From positions 1-52,008 of the forward strand of contig JACOUH010000068.1 in NCBI GenBank assembly GCA_016177925.1: DNA of 52,008 nt, given 5' to 3'. Below the pieces are notes generated by a model, which searched no databases, had not been told where the DNA came from, and saw nothing but the letters and a program-made list of their open reading frames with translations. This stretch comes from Planctomycetota bacterium. Lineage in GTDB: Bacteria; Planctomycetota; Planctomycetia; Gemmatales; Gemmataceae. The translations under genes were made by a program, and so were the position numbers. Every line of letters starts with the position of its first letter. Position 1 is the stretch's first letter. Shown here in pieces: positions 17,212 to 24,223 of the stretch.

Positions 17212-19332
17212 TTACTCCTTCGGGGCGGGGGCGTCGGGGGCTTTCTTCGGCGGCGGGCTCTGCGGCTCCTCACCGGAGGAAGGCGTGACGGGCGGGGGGA
17301 CCTTCGGCTTCGTCGTCCCTCGCGTCACGGGGAGGACGCGGACGCCGAAGTCCTTGTCGGCGATCGAACTGTTCTGGGGCGTCAGGTCGACCACGTAGGG
17401 CCGGTTGTCCTGTGGCGCTGTCTGCCGCAGGCGGAAGACACGTAGGTCCTGGCGCACCTTGTAGCGCGTCAGGGCGAGGCCGCTGAAAATGTATCGGCCC
17501 TCCGCATCGGTCTCCATCTTCGGCTCGCCCTCGTCGGGAAGGCCGTTGTCGTTCAGGTCGAGGAACACGGTCTGCCCGCGCAGGTTCGGTTCGCCGGGGT
17601 CCTGGATGCCGTTGCCGTTGAGGTCCTCGAAGACGTGCCCGCTGATCTCACCGAGCCGCTCGAACTGCACGCCACCTGCCTGCAAGAAGGGGGCAAGCGT
17701 CGAGGTCTGGCTCTCCGGCACGGGAACAGTCGCGGGCGGCGGCGGGGTGAAACCGAGGAACAGGAACGGCTCGAACGCCCGAGCGACTGGCGGAGGCACC
17801 GCCGTTGCCCGGGCCAGGGCGATGACAAGCGCCGGGTCCGGGTTGCTGGGTTGCGGGGGCGGCACGACCACCGGCGGAGGCGGGGTCGGCGTTGGCGTCG
17901 GTGTCTCCGGCGTGTCCGGGGTCGGCTGCATCGGGTTGCAGTCCTCCGAGGAACGGTAGACGCGAGCTAGGATTCTCGTGTTGGCGCTATTCGTGATAAA
18001 CCCGGTCCAGCCGACCACGAGGTTGCCGCAGTCATCGCTGGCAACGTCGTTAGGCCGCAGATCGCCGGTGAACGAATTGACCTGCCCCTGCGGCCCCTCC
18101 GCCGTGCCGTCGGGCGTGTAGGTCCGCAAGAACACCGAGGTAAGGCCCTGGCCCGTCGCCCAGACGATGGCAAAGTCGCCGTCAGCATCCACGGCCACGT
18201 GCGGCGGGGCTGTCGTGAAGAGCGGTTCGCTGTTGACCACGAACTCGGCGGGCTCCTGGGCCGTCCCCGCCGCATCGTAGCGGCGGGCGAGGACGAACGC
18301 GGCGTTGTTGCCCGGCTGGAAATTGATCTGGCTGACGCCCTCCGTGGCAGACTGGAGGACCGCGCTGTCGGTGGAGGACAGCGCGGGCTGCACCATGATG
18401 GTGCCCGGCTTCACCACGAAACTGTTGAAATCCCAGGTGATGACGAAGCTGCCGGTAACGCGGGCCACCTTCACATCGGGTGTCGAGTTGATTTGGTCAG
18501 TCTGGCTGACCACGAACGGAGCGGCATCGAGGGCAGCGCCGCCGGAGGAGAAACGCCGGCCGACGATGGCGATGTTGCCTTTGAGCCCCTGGCCGTTCCA
18601 GGCGACGACGAAGTTGCCGGCGCCGTCGCTGCCGACCGAGGGCCCGGTCAGCGGCGTCGTCTGGTCGGTGCTGACGTGGATCGGGGCGCCGAGCGGGGCC
18701 CCCGAGGCGTTGAACTGACGAGCGAACACATCCTTGCCGGAGGCGTTGTTGGTCGTGAAGGCGACCACGAAGTCGCCGGCGCTGTCGCTGGCCACCGACG
18801 GCAAGACGGAGAAGCTAAAGGTGGGGTCGTTCGTGGGGCTAACCACGATCTGGCCGCGGTCGGTGCCGTCGGCGGCGTAGAGGTGGGCGAAGACCTGGTC
18901 CGACCCGTTGCCGTTGCTGGCGTCGTAGACGACGACAAAGTCGCCGGTCGCGTCCATCGACACGTCGACGGTCACGGCCCCGTTGCCGGTGCCAGCAGCG
19001 AAGAGAGACGGAGCGGAAACGGCGATCTCGCCGCCCTGCGCCACGCCGTCGCGGTTGAAGCGCTGGGCGAGGACCTGGTAGAAGACGGTGCCCTTGGACG
19101 CAATCGCATTGGTCCAGGCGACGACAAAGTCGCCGGTCACGTCGGAGGCGGTGGCGACGGCCGGCGGCGCGAAGGCGCCGGCCACCGGGTTCGTGTTCAC
19201 CACGAACTCGGGCGCCAGCGGCGTATGGCTGAGCAGCACGCGGTCTTCGAGCGCCTCGACGCTCGGCCGGCTGCGCAAGATCGGCCGCGGAGGGCAACTC
19301 TTCATCCGCCTGCGGAGCCGCGCGGAAAACAT
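17212..19332 (-). CDS. Large surface protein with LExR-LL motif and SdrD-like B domain
   Basis: A 706-residue predicted extracellular protein. Residues 24-35 read SVEALEDRVLLS, the N-terminal LExR-LL motif found in many large planctomycete exported proteins in place of a normal signal peptide. Residues 40-450 are beta-rich repeats with a GDFVVAW core (TGDFVVAWTNA, AGDFVVAF, AGNFVVAWNGQ), about ten copies of roughly 50 residues. A Thr/Pro linker follows (TPDTPETPTPTPTPPPP, about 455-485). At about 562-625 is an SdrD B-like domain with two calcium-type loops (DLNGNGIQDPGEP and DLNDNGLPDEGEP). The tail is Pro/Lys-rich. It is probably cell-surface attached or secreted and calcium-stabilised. GGAG precedes the ATG. 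Confidence 0.85.
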   Translation of the reverse strand: MFSARLRRRMKSCPPRPILRSRPSVEALEDRVLLSHTPLAPEFVVNTNPVAGAFAPPAVATASDVTGDFVVAWTNAIASKGTVFYQVLAQRFNRDGVAQGGEIAVSAPSLFAAGTGNGAVTVDVSMDATGDFVVVYDASNGNGSDQVFAHLYAADGTDRGQIVVSPTNDPTFSFSVLPSVASDSAGDFVVAFTTNNASGKDVFARQFNASGAPLGAPIHVSTDQTTPLTGPSVGSDGAGNFVVAWNGQGLKGNIAIVGRRFSSGGAALDAAPFVVSQTDQINSTPDVKVARVTGSFVITWDFNSFVVKPGTIMVQPALSSTDSAVLQSATEGVSQINFQPGNNAAFVLARRYDAAGTAQEPAEFVVNSEPLFTTAPPHVAVDADGDFAIVWATGQGLTSVFLRTYTPDGTAEGPQGQVNSFTGDLRPNDVASDDCGNLVVGWTGFITNSANTRILARVYRSSEDCNPMQPTPDTPETPTPTPTPPPPVVVPPPQPSNPDPALVIALARATAVPPPVARAFEPFLFLGFTPPPPATVPVPESQTSTLAPFLQAGGVQFERLGEISGHVFEDLNGNGIQDPGEPNLRGQTVFLDLNDNGLPDEGEPKMETDAEGRYIFSGLALTRYKVRQDLRVFRLRQTAPQDNRPYVVDLTPQNSSIADKDFGVRVLPVTRGTTKPKVPPPVTPSSGEEPQSPPPKKAPDAPAPKE

Positions 19333-19354
19333 GAACTCCTCCGTGGATAGCTTT

Positions 19355-19416
19355 GGCGAGCGGGGGGCGTGAGCCCCCTGATGACTTTATCAGGGGGCTC
19401 ACGCCCCCCGCTCGCC
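19355..19416. repeat. Inverted repeat family A, copy 3
   Basis: GGCGAGCGGGGGGCGTGAGC and its exact inverted partner ending ACGCCCCCCGCTCGCC, with a short central loop. The inner arms differ from copies 1 and 2 but remain complementary. It lies between two divergent gene starts, so it is not simply a terminator here. Confidence 0.92.
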
Positions 19417-19440
19417 CCAATCGGGATGTCCGGCCCGAAA

Positions 19441-19465
19441 GAGACGGTAAGTGGTATACTGTCTC
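19441..19465 (+). promoter_or_regulatory. Extended -10 promoter candidate inside an imperfect inverted repeat
   Basis: TGGTATACT at 19452-19460 matches an extended -10 element (TG-N-TATACT), a rare AT-rich spot here. No good -35 is seen. It lies in an imperfect palindrome GAGACGGTA...TATACTGTCTC, which might be an operator. It would drive the broken metallophosphatase gene that starts at 19540. Confidence 0.4.
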
Positions 19466-19539
19466 GGTCTGCTCAGGTTGAGAGCAAAAATCAATACAGC
19501 GCCCGAACGTCTCGTTTTCGCCAGCCAGGTACGCACAAC

Positions 19540-20075
19540 ATGCCCGACCCGGACCGCCTGCTTACCACGCTCCACCGGGCCACCCAGGCTTGCCGCGACA
19601 CCCCAGGCCGCCTGGGCCGGACCGTCCGTCTGGAGGATGCCGCCGAGGTCCTGGCAACCGGCGACCTGCATGGCAACCTGGAGAACTTTCGCCGACTGCT
19701 CCTTCGCGCCGACCTGGACGGGAACCCGCGCCGCCATCTGGTTCTTCAGGAACTTATCCACGGTTCATTGCATTATACCGCCGGCAGTGACAAATCGCAT
19801 CAATTGTTAGACGTCGTGGCGGCATTAAAGTGCCAGTATCCGCGTCAAGTTCATTTGCTCCCGGGCAATCATGAACTGGCGCAGTTCACTGATCGGCGCA
19901 TCGACAAGAACGACCAGGAACTGAACGAACAGTTTCGGAAGGGCGTGGAGCACGCCTACCGAACGATCGGCAGCTGATCCTCGACTGTCTTGGCACGTCG
20001 GCCGCCGTCTGTCTGTTCCCCACGGACCAGCTGCTAACGCTTGAGGAACTCGTGGGATACGTGGAGATTTTGTAA
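19540..20075 (+). pseudogene. Metallophosphatase (calcineurin-like) with internal deletion
   Basis: The first frame (19540-19977) encodes the N-terminal half of a calcineurin-like phosphoesterase: ATGDLHGNLENFRRLL with the GDxHG metal motif, then LLPGNHELAQF with GNHE. It stops at 19975-19977. Directly at the stop the +2 frame continues with QLILDCLGTSAAVCLFPTDQ and ends LTLEELVGYVEIL at 20075, which reads as the proper C-terminus of the same family. The middle, where the later metal-binding His motifs should be, is missing. About 180 residues are encoded against the 260-290 I would expect. The protein cannot bind two metals normally and is probably inactive. The alternative is an assembly error. 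Confidence 0.75.
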
Positions 20076-20112
20076 CCCTCTCGATCGCGTCGAGGGGGCG
20101 AGCGGTTACCGC

Positions 20113-20643
20113 ATGTCCATCAAGCATGCCATCCTGGGACTGTTAGCGCGAGGCCCAGCGCACGGTTACGACCTCAAGGCTCTCTTCGAGGGGGAGGTCG
20201 CGCCGCAGGTGTCGCTCAACTACGGGCAGGTTCACCAGACTCTCGAACGGCTGCGCGAGGACGGCCTCGTCACGCCGGAGGTCGATTCCCAGGACGTGCG
20301 CAGGAAGGTCTACTACAGCCTGACCGACGCGGGCCGGCGCGAGCTCGACGAGTGGCTGGCGACGCCGATCGAGCACGACCGCGACCCGCGCAACGAGACG
20401 TACCTGAAGCTGATGCTGGCGCGGCGGCTGCCCGGCGCTGATCCGCTGCAGGTAGTGGCGGTCGAGCGGCGGAAGTGCTTCGAGGAGTTGCACGACGTGA
20501 CGATTGAGCGCGATCAGGCCGAGCAGGAAGGAGCGGGCATCGCCCGGCTCTTGCCGCTGGAGCTGGCGGCGCTGCGGCTGGAGGCGTTCTTGAAGTGGCT
20601 GGATCGCTGCGAGGAAATCTTCACCCGGGAGGCGAAGCCGTGA
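20113..20643 (+). CDS. PadR-family transcriptional regulator
   Basis: A 176-residue regulator with the PadR winged helix-turn-helix at the N-terminus: IKHAILGLLARGPAHGYDLK, then VHQTLERLREDGLV and KVYYSLTDAGRREL. The C-terminal half is a Leu/Arg/Glu-rich coiled dimerisation region (PadR C-terminal, Vir_act_alpha_C type). The ATG at 20113 is chosen because the family begins MSIKHAILGLL; the frame is open back to 20041. Its stop codon overlaps the GTG start of the ABC ATPase in the form GTGA, so the regulator and transporter are translationally coupled. PadR proteins commonly repress neighbouring efflux operons in response to small ligands, which fits this context. Confidence 0.92.
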   Translation: MSIKHAILGLLARGPAHGYDLKALFEGEVAPQVSLNYGQVHQTLERLREDGLVTPEVDSQDVRRKVYYSLTDAGRRELDEWLATPIEHDRDPRNETYLKLMLARRLPGADPLQVVAVERRKCFEELHDVTIERDQAEQEGAGIARLLPLELAALRLEAFLKWLDRCEEIFTREAKP

Positions 20644-21392
20644 ACGAGGCGCCGGCGGTGGAAGTCTGCGGGCTGACCAAGGTATTCGACAGCGGCGAGG
20701 CCCGCGTCGAGGCGCTGCGTGGTGTCGACCTGTCGGTGCGGCGCGGCGAGTTCGTCTCTGTCATGGGGCCCTCGGGCTCGGGCAAGAGCACGCTGCTGCA
20801 CCTCGTCGGCGGGCTCGACCTACCGACGGAGGGGACGGTGCGCGTCGAAGGCACCGACCTGGCGATGCTGAAGGACGATGCCCTGACCCTTCTGCGGAGG
20901 CGACGGATCGGTTTCGTCTTTCAGGCCTTCAACCTGATCGACGTGCTGACTGCGGAGGAGAATGTCGCGCTTCCCCTCCTCATCGACGGCGTGGCGGAAG
21001 CGGAGGCGCACCGGCGTGCAGCGGAGGGACTGGAGCAGGTCGGCATCGGCCACCGTCGCGGGCACTGGCCGGGCAAGCTGTCCGGTGGAGAGCAGCAGCG
21101 TGTCGCCATCGCCCGCGCCCTGGTGACCGGGCCCTTGCTGCTCTTGGCCGACGAGCCGACCGGCAATCTCGACAGCGCCACGGGTGACCAGGTGCTGGCG
21201 CTCCTGCGGCGGCTGGCCGACGAACAGCGGCAGACGATCCTGATGGTGACGCACGACGCGCGCCAGGCCGCTCGCGCCGACCGGCTGGTGCGCCTGCGCG
21301 ACGGCCGTGTCGTCGAGGTGCAGGACCTGGGTCGCGCGCGGCCGGCGCACAAGGTCCTCGAGGAAATGTCCGAGATTGCAGACGAGGAATAA
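20640..21392 (+). CDS. ABC transporter ATPase (LolD/MacB type)
   Basis: A 250-residue ATPase subunit. It has Walker A GPSGSGKS at 43-50, the Q-loop in FVFQAFNLIDVLTAEENV near 93-110, the signature LSGGEQQRVAIARAL at 147-161, Walker B LLLLADEP at 166-173, the D-loop NLDS, and the switch His205 in MVTHD. These features and the length are typical of the MacB/LolD/FtsE branch. The GTG start at 20640 overlaps the stop codon of the PadR gene. It must pair with the FtsX-like permease 58 bases downstream. The likely role is lipoprotein release or efflux of peptides or antibiotics, with PadR controlling expression. Confidence 0.93.
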   Translation: MNEAPAVEVCGLTKVFDSGEARVEALRGVDLSVRRGEFVSVMGPSGSGKSTLLHLVGGLDLPTEGTVRVEGTDLAMLKDDALTLLRRRRIGFVFQAFNLIDVLTAEENVALPLLIDGVAEAEAHRRAAEGLEQVGIGHRRGHWPGKLSGGEQQRVAIARALVTGPLLLLADEPTGNLDSATGDQVLALLRRLADEQRQTILMVTHDARQAARADRLVRLRDGRVVEVQDLGRARPAHKVLEEMSEIADEE

Positions 21393-21398
21393 CGGTTT

Positions 21399-21439
21399 GC
21401 CGCTTGCGGTTTAGCACCCGATGCAAAGCCGCAAGCGGC
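21399..21439. repeat. Hairpin between ABC ATPase and permease genes
   Basis: GCCGCTTGCGG (21399-21409) pairs perfectly with CCGCAAGCGGC (21429-21439). The left arm with the following TTTAGC resembles the sequence flanking repeat family B (GCCGCTTGAGGCTTAGC at 24078), so this may be a short relative. It lies just upstream of the permease ribosome binding site and could lower permease expression or trim the mRNA. Confidence 0.7.
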
Positions 21440-21450
21440 GAGGAAGGCCC

Positions 21451-23988
21451 ATGTTCCGTACCCCCACCCTCTGGAAGTACACGACCCGCGAGGTGCAGCG
21501 CCGGCCGGGGCGCACGCTGCTGACGCTGGCGGGTATCGTCATCGGCGTGGCGACCGTCGTGGCGATCTTGGCGACGACGCGCGCGACGCGCCGCTCCTAC
21601 CGCGCGATGTACGAGGCGGTCGGCGGCCGGGCGTCGCTGGAAGTCGTCGCCGTGGGACAGGGCGGCTTCGACGCCGGGGACGTCGAGCAGCGCCTGCGCG
21701 GCGTGGGCGGTCTCGACAGGGCCGTGGGAGTGATCCAGGGGCAAGCCGGCCTGGTCGGCGCGGGGGAGGTCCGGTTGGTCCTGGTGCTGGGCTACCCGGC
21801 GGGGGACGGGACGAACGGCTACCGCGTCAAGCAGGGGCAGGGGCTTGAGGGCGGCAAGGGGCTCCTGCTCGAGGAGACTTTCGCCCGCCAGCAGGGCTAC
21901 GCGCTGGGCGACCGCGTCAAGCTGGGGACGGGGAAGGGGCTGGTGGAGTTGCCGCTTGGGGGACTGGTGGAGGCCAAGGGGGCGGCCCTGTTCAACGGCG
22001 GGGCCTTCGTCCTTGTGCCGCTGGGGGAGGCCCAGCGGCTCTTCGGGATGCCGGGCAAGGTGAACAGTGTGCGGCTCGAACTGGAGGAGAGCGCCGGCAC
22101 GACGACGGTCGAGGAGGAGGTGCGCGGGTGCCTCCCGCCGGGGCTGCGCGTTCAGGCTCCCGCGGAGCGCGCCGCCCTGGGCGGGGAGGGGATCGCCTCC
22201 ATCAACTACACCCTCGACACGCTGAGCGTGGTGTCGCTGGTGGGCGGGGCCTTCGTCATCCTCAATTCGTTCCTGATGAACCTGGGCGAGCGGCGGCGAC
22301 AGCTGGCCATCCTGCGGGCGCTGGGGACGACCCGCCGGCAGGTGACCCGGCTCCTGTTGCGCGAGGCGGTCCTCCTGGGAGGGGTCGGCACCGTGCTGGG
22401 GATGGGGGCGGGCGTGTTCCTGGCGCAGAGCTTGCTCGGGGTGCAGGAACAGATCCTGGGGGTGAAGCTGCCGCCGCTGCAACTGACGGCACAGCCGTTC
22501 CTGCTGGCCCTGCTGCTGGGCCCCGGCATGGCCCTGGCCGCGACGGTGGTGCCGGCCTGGCGCGCCGGCCGCCGCTCCCCCCTGGAGGCGATGCTGCCGC
22601 GCCGCTCGACCCCCGAGCCGGGCGAGGCTCGCCCCGGCTGGGTCAACTACCTTGGGATCGCCGCGGTGGCGACGGCGGTCACCTTCACCCTCGGCAGCGG
22701 GCGTTGGTGGCCGGCCGCCACCGGCGTGACCCTGATGCCGCTGGCCTTCACCCTGATGCTGGTCGGCTGCGTGGTCGCCCTGCCGCTGGTGCTCGGGGCC
22801 CTGCTGCGCCTGGCCCGGCTTGTCCTGCGGCGTCCGTTCGGGACCGAGGGCATGCTGGCCCTGCGGCAGCTCGAGCGGCAGCGCACACGCACGGCCCTGA
22901 CGGCCGGGGTGCTGTTCATCGGCGTCATCGTCACCGTTGGCTTCGGCAACACGTTGCACAACAGCATCCGCGACATCGACACCTGGTATCGCAACACGAT
23001 CCCGGCGGACTTCCTGGTGCGCCGCGCCCTCCCCGATTCCGGGACGCTATCTTCCGCGGCGCTGCCGGAAGAGCTGCTCAAGAAGGTCAGCGACCTGGAC
23101 GGCGTGGCTCCGCCCGTCGGGCGCCTCAGTTTCGTGCAGGGTATCGCCGCTGGCCAGAACGTCATCATCATCGCGCGGGACTTCCTCCCGGGGCGGCCGC
23201 TGCCGATGGCCCTGGTAGAGGGGACCGAAGAGGAGGTCCGCGAAGGGCTGCGCCGCGGCGGTGTGGCCGTGGGGACGGCGCTGGCGCAGCGCGCCGGGGT
23301 GCAGGTCGGCGACGACATCGTCGTGCAGACACGGCGGGGGGAGGAGCCCCTGCGTGTGGCGGCCGTGATCAAGGAGTACACCGCTGGCGGCATGGGGCTC
23401 TACCTCGACTGGGAGGAGGCGCGCCGGCTGCTGGCGATGCCGGGGGTCCACGGTTTCGAGGTGTACGCCGAACCGGGGGGCGCCGGCCGCGTGGAGAAGG
23501 AGCTCCGTACACTGGCCCGCGAGCAGGGGCTGCTGATCCAGAGCAACGCCGAGCTGCGGGCCCAGGTGGACACGAACGTTCAGGCCTTCGAGGCGTTCAT
23601 GTGGATGCTGATTGCCCTTCTGTTCGTGGTGGCGTCCCTGGGCATCGTCAACACGCTGACCATGAACATCCACGAGCAGACGCGCGAACTGGGGGTGCTG
23701 CGGGCCATCGGCATGCGGCGGGCGCAGGTGGGCAGGGGGGTGGTGGCTCAGGCGTTGGCCCTGGGGGTGCTCAGCGTCCTGCCGGGCGTGGTGGTCGGCA
23801 TCGGCATGTCCTACATCATGAACCTGGCCACGCGCCCGCTGATCGGGCACGTGATGGCGTTCCGGGTGAGCCCCGGCTTCGTCGCGGCGTGCGCGGGACT
23901 GGCGCTGGTCGTGGCGGTGCTGGCGTCCCTGCTACCGGCCCGCCGTGCCGCCCGCCTGCACGTCATCCAGGCCCTGCACTACGAATGA
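21451..23988 (+). CDS. ABC transporter permease with two FtsX domains
   Basis: An 845-residue integral membrane protein. A first helix at about residues 20-45 (LLTLAGIVIGVATVVAILAT) is followed by a MacB-type periplasmic domain, then a three-helix FtsX block (VSLVGGAFVILNSFLMNLGE through PFLLALLLGPGMALAATVV). A second helix and periplasmic domain follow (TALTAGVLFIGVIVTVGF), and then a second FtsX block at the C-terminus (AFMWMLIALLFVVASLGIVN). It is the double-FtsX form seen in LolC/E-like and 'macrolide export' permeases. The ATG at 21451 has GAGGAAGG upstream; the in-frame ATG at 21421 lies inside the hairpin and has no ribosome site. It pairs with the preceding ATPase. Confidence 0.9.
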   Translation: MFRTPTLWKYTTREVQRRPGRTLLTLAGIVIGVATVVAILATTRATRRSYRAMYEAVGGRASLEVVAVGQGGFDAGDVEQRLRGVGGLDRAVGVIQGQAGLVGAGEVRLVLVLGYPAGDGTNGYRVKQGQGLEGGKGLLLEETFARQQGYALGDRVKLGTGKGLVELPLGGLVEAKGAALFNGGAFVLVPLGEAQRLFGMPGKVNSVRLELEESAGTTTVEEEVRGCLPPGLRVQAPAERAALGGEGIASINYTLDTLSVVSLVGGAFVILNSFLMNLGERRRQLAILRALGTTRRQVTRLLLREAVLLGGVGTVLGMGAGVFLAQSLLGVQEQILGVKLPPLQLTAQPFLLALLLGPGMALAATVVPAWRAGRRSPLEAMLPRRSTPEPGEARPGWVNYLGIAAVATAVTFTLGSGRWWPAATGVTLMPLAFTLMLVGCVVALPLVLGALLRLARLVLRRPFGTEGMLALRQLERQRTRTALTAGVLFIGVIVTVGFGNTLHNSIRDIDTWYRNTIPADFLVRRALPDSGTLSSAALPEELLKKVSDLDGVAPPVGRLSFVQGIAAGQNVIIIARDFLPGRPLPMALVEGTEEEVREGLRRGGVAVGTALAQRAGVQVGDDIVVQTRRGEEPLRVAAVIKEYTAGGMGLYLDWEEARRLLAMPGVHGFEVYAEPGGAGRVEKELRTLAREQGLLIQSNAELRAQVDTNVQAFEAFMWMLIALLFVVASLGIVNTLTMNIHEQTRELGVLRAIGMRRAQVGRGVVAQALALGVLSVLPGVVVGIGMSYIMNLATRPLIGHVMAFRVSPGFVAACAGLALVVAVLASLLPARRAARLHVIQALHYE

Positions 23989-24004
23989 ACGTACTCCGGC
24001 TCGG

Positions 24005-24055
24005 GCACGGCGCGAAAATGTTCGTGCCGCGCGGTCTGGTTTCTCTCTCTTACAG
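24005..24055 (+). promoter_or_regulatory. Hairpin and promoter-like element after the permease gene
   Basis: GCACGGCGCGAA and TTCGTGCCGCGC (24005-24032) form an imperfect stem with an AATG loop and are followed by a TC-rich run, as in a weak terminator. The right arm also contains TGCCGCG at 24025 with TCTTAC 23 bases later, the layout of the sigma-gene promoters downstream. GGAGGA follows but no gene begins there. It may be a terminator, a second promoter for the gene at 24224, or a relic. Confidence 0.35.
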
Positions 24056-24089
24056 GAGGAACTCGCCGACCCGATTTGCCGCTTGAGGC

Positions 24090-24143
24090 TTAGCCCGACG
24101 CGCCAGCGAGGTTGAAGTGTTCCTCGCTGGCGCGTCGGGCTAA
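24090..24143. repeat. Inverted repeat family B, copy 1
   Basis: TTAGCCCGACGCGCCAGCGA and its exact inverted partner (ending GCGCGTCGGGCTAA) flank a ten-base loop, giving a 22-pair stem. It separates the ABC permease gene from the first sigma-fusion gene. Confidence 0.93.
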
Positions 24144-24158
24144 GGAAGAATTGGTTCG

Positions 24159-24207
24159 TGCCGCGCCCTGCTTCGGGTCGGACGTAGGGGTGGAGTCTCC
24201 CCCACTC
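24159..24207 (+). promoter_or_regulatory. Sigma-array promoter element 1
   Basis: TGCCGCG begins at 24159 and GACGTAG follows, with its AC exactly 23 bases after the first base of TGCCGCG. GGGTGG (24188-24193) and CCACTC (24202-24207) form an inverted repeat immediately downstream. The element ends 17 bases before the ATG. The spacing fits a -35/-10 pair of an ECF-type promoter. It is shared with the genes at 26092, 29079 and 32005. Confidence 0.6.
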
Positions 24208-24223
24208 TGACGAGGGCCTCGCG

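Noticed and set aside
20980-22959. 659-codon minus-strand frame opposite the ABC genes
   Set aside because: Low-complexity Gln/His/Arg/Pro content typical of the antisense of GC-rich coding DNA; the plus strand encodes well-supported transporter subunits.
22128-24086. 652-codon plus-strand frame overlapping the permease gene
   Set aside because: Gly/Arg/Ala/Pro-rich alternative frame of the permease; no recognisable domain.
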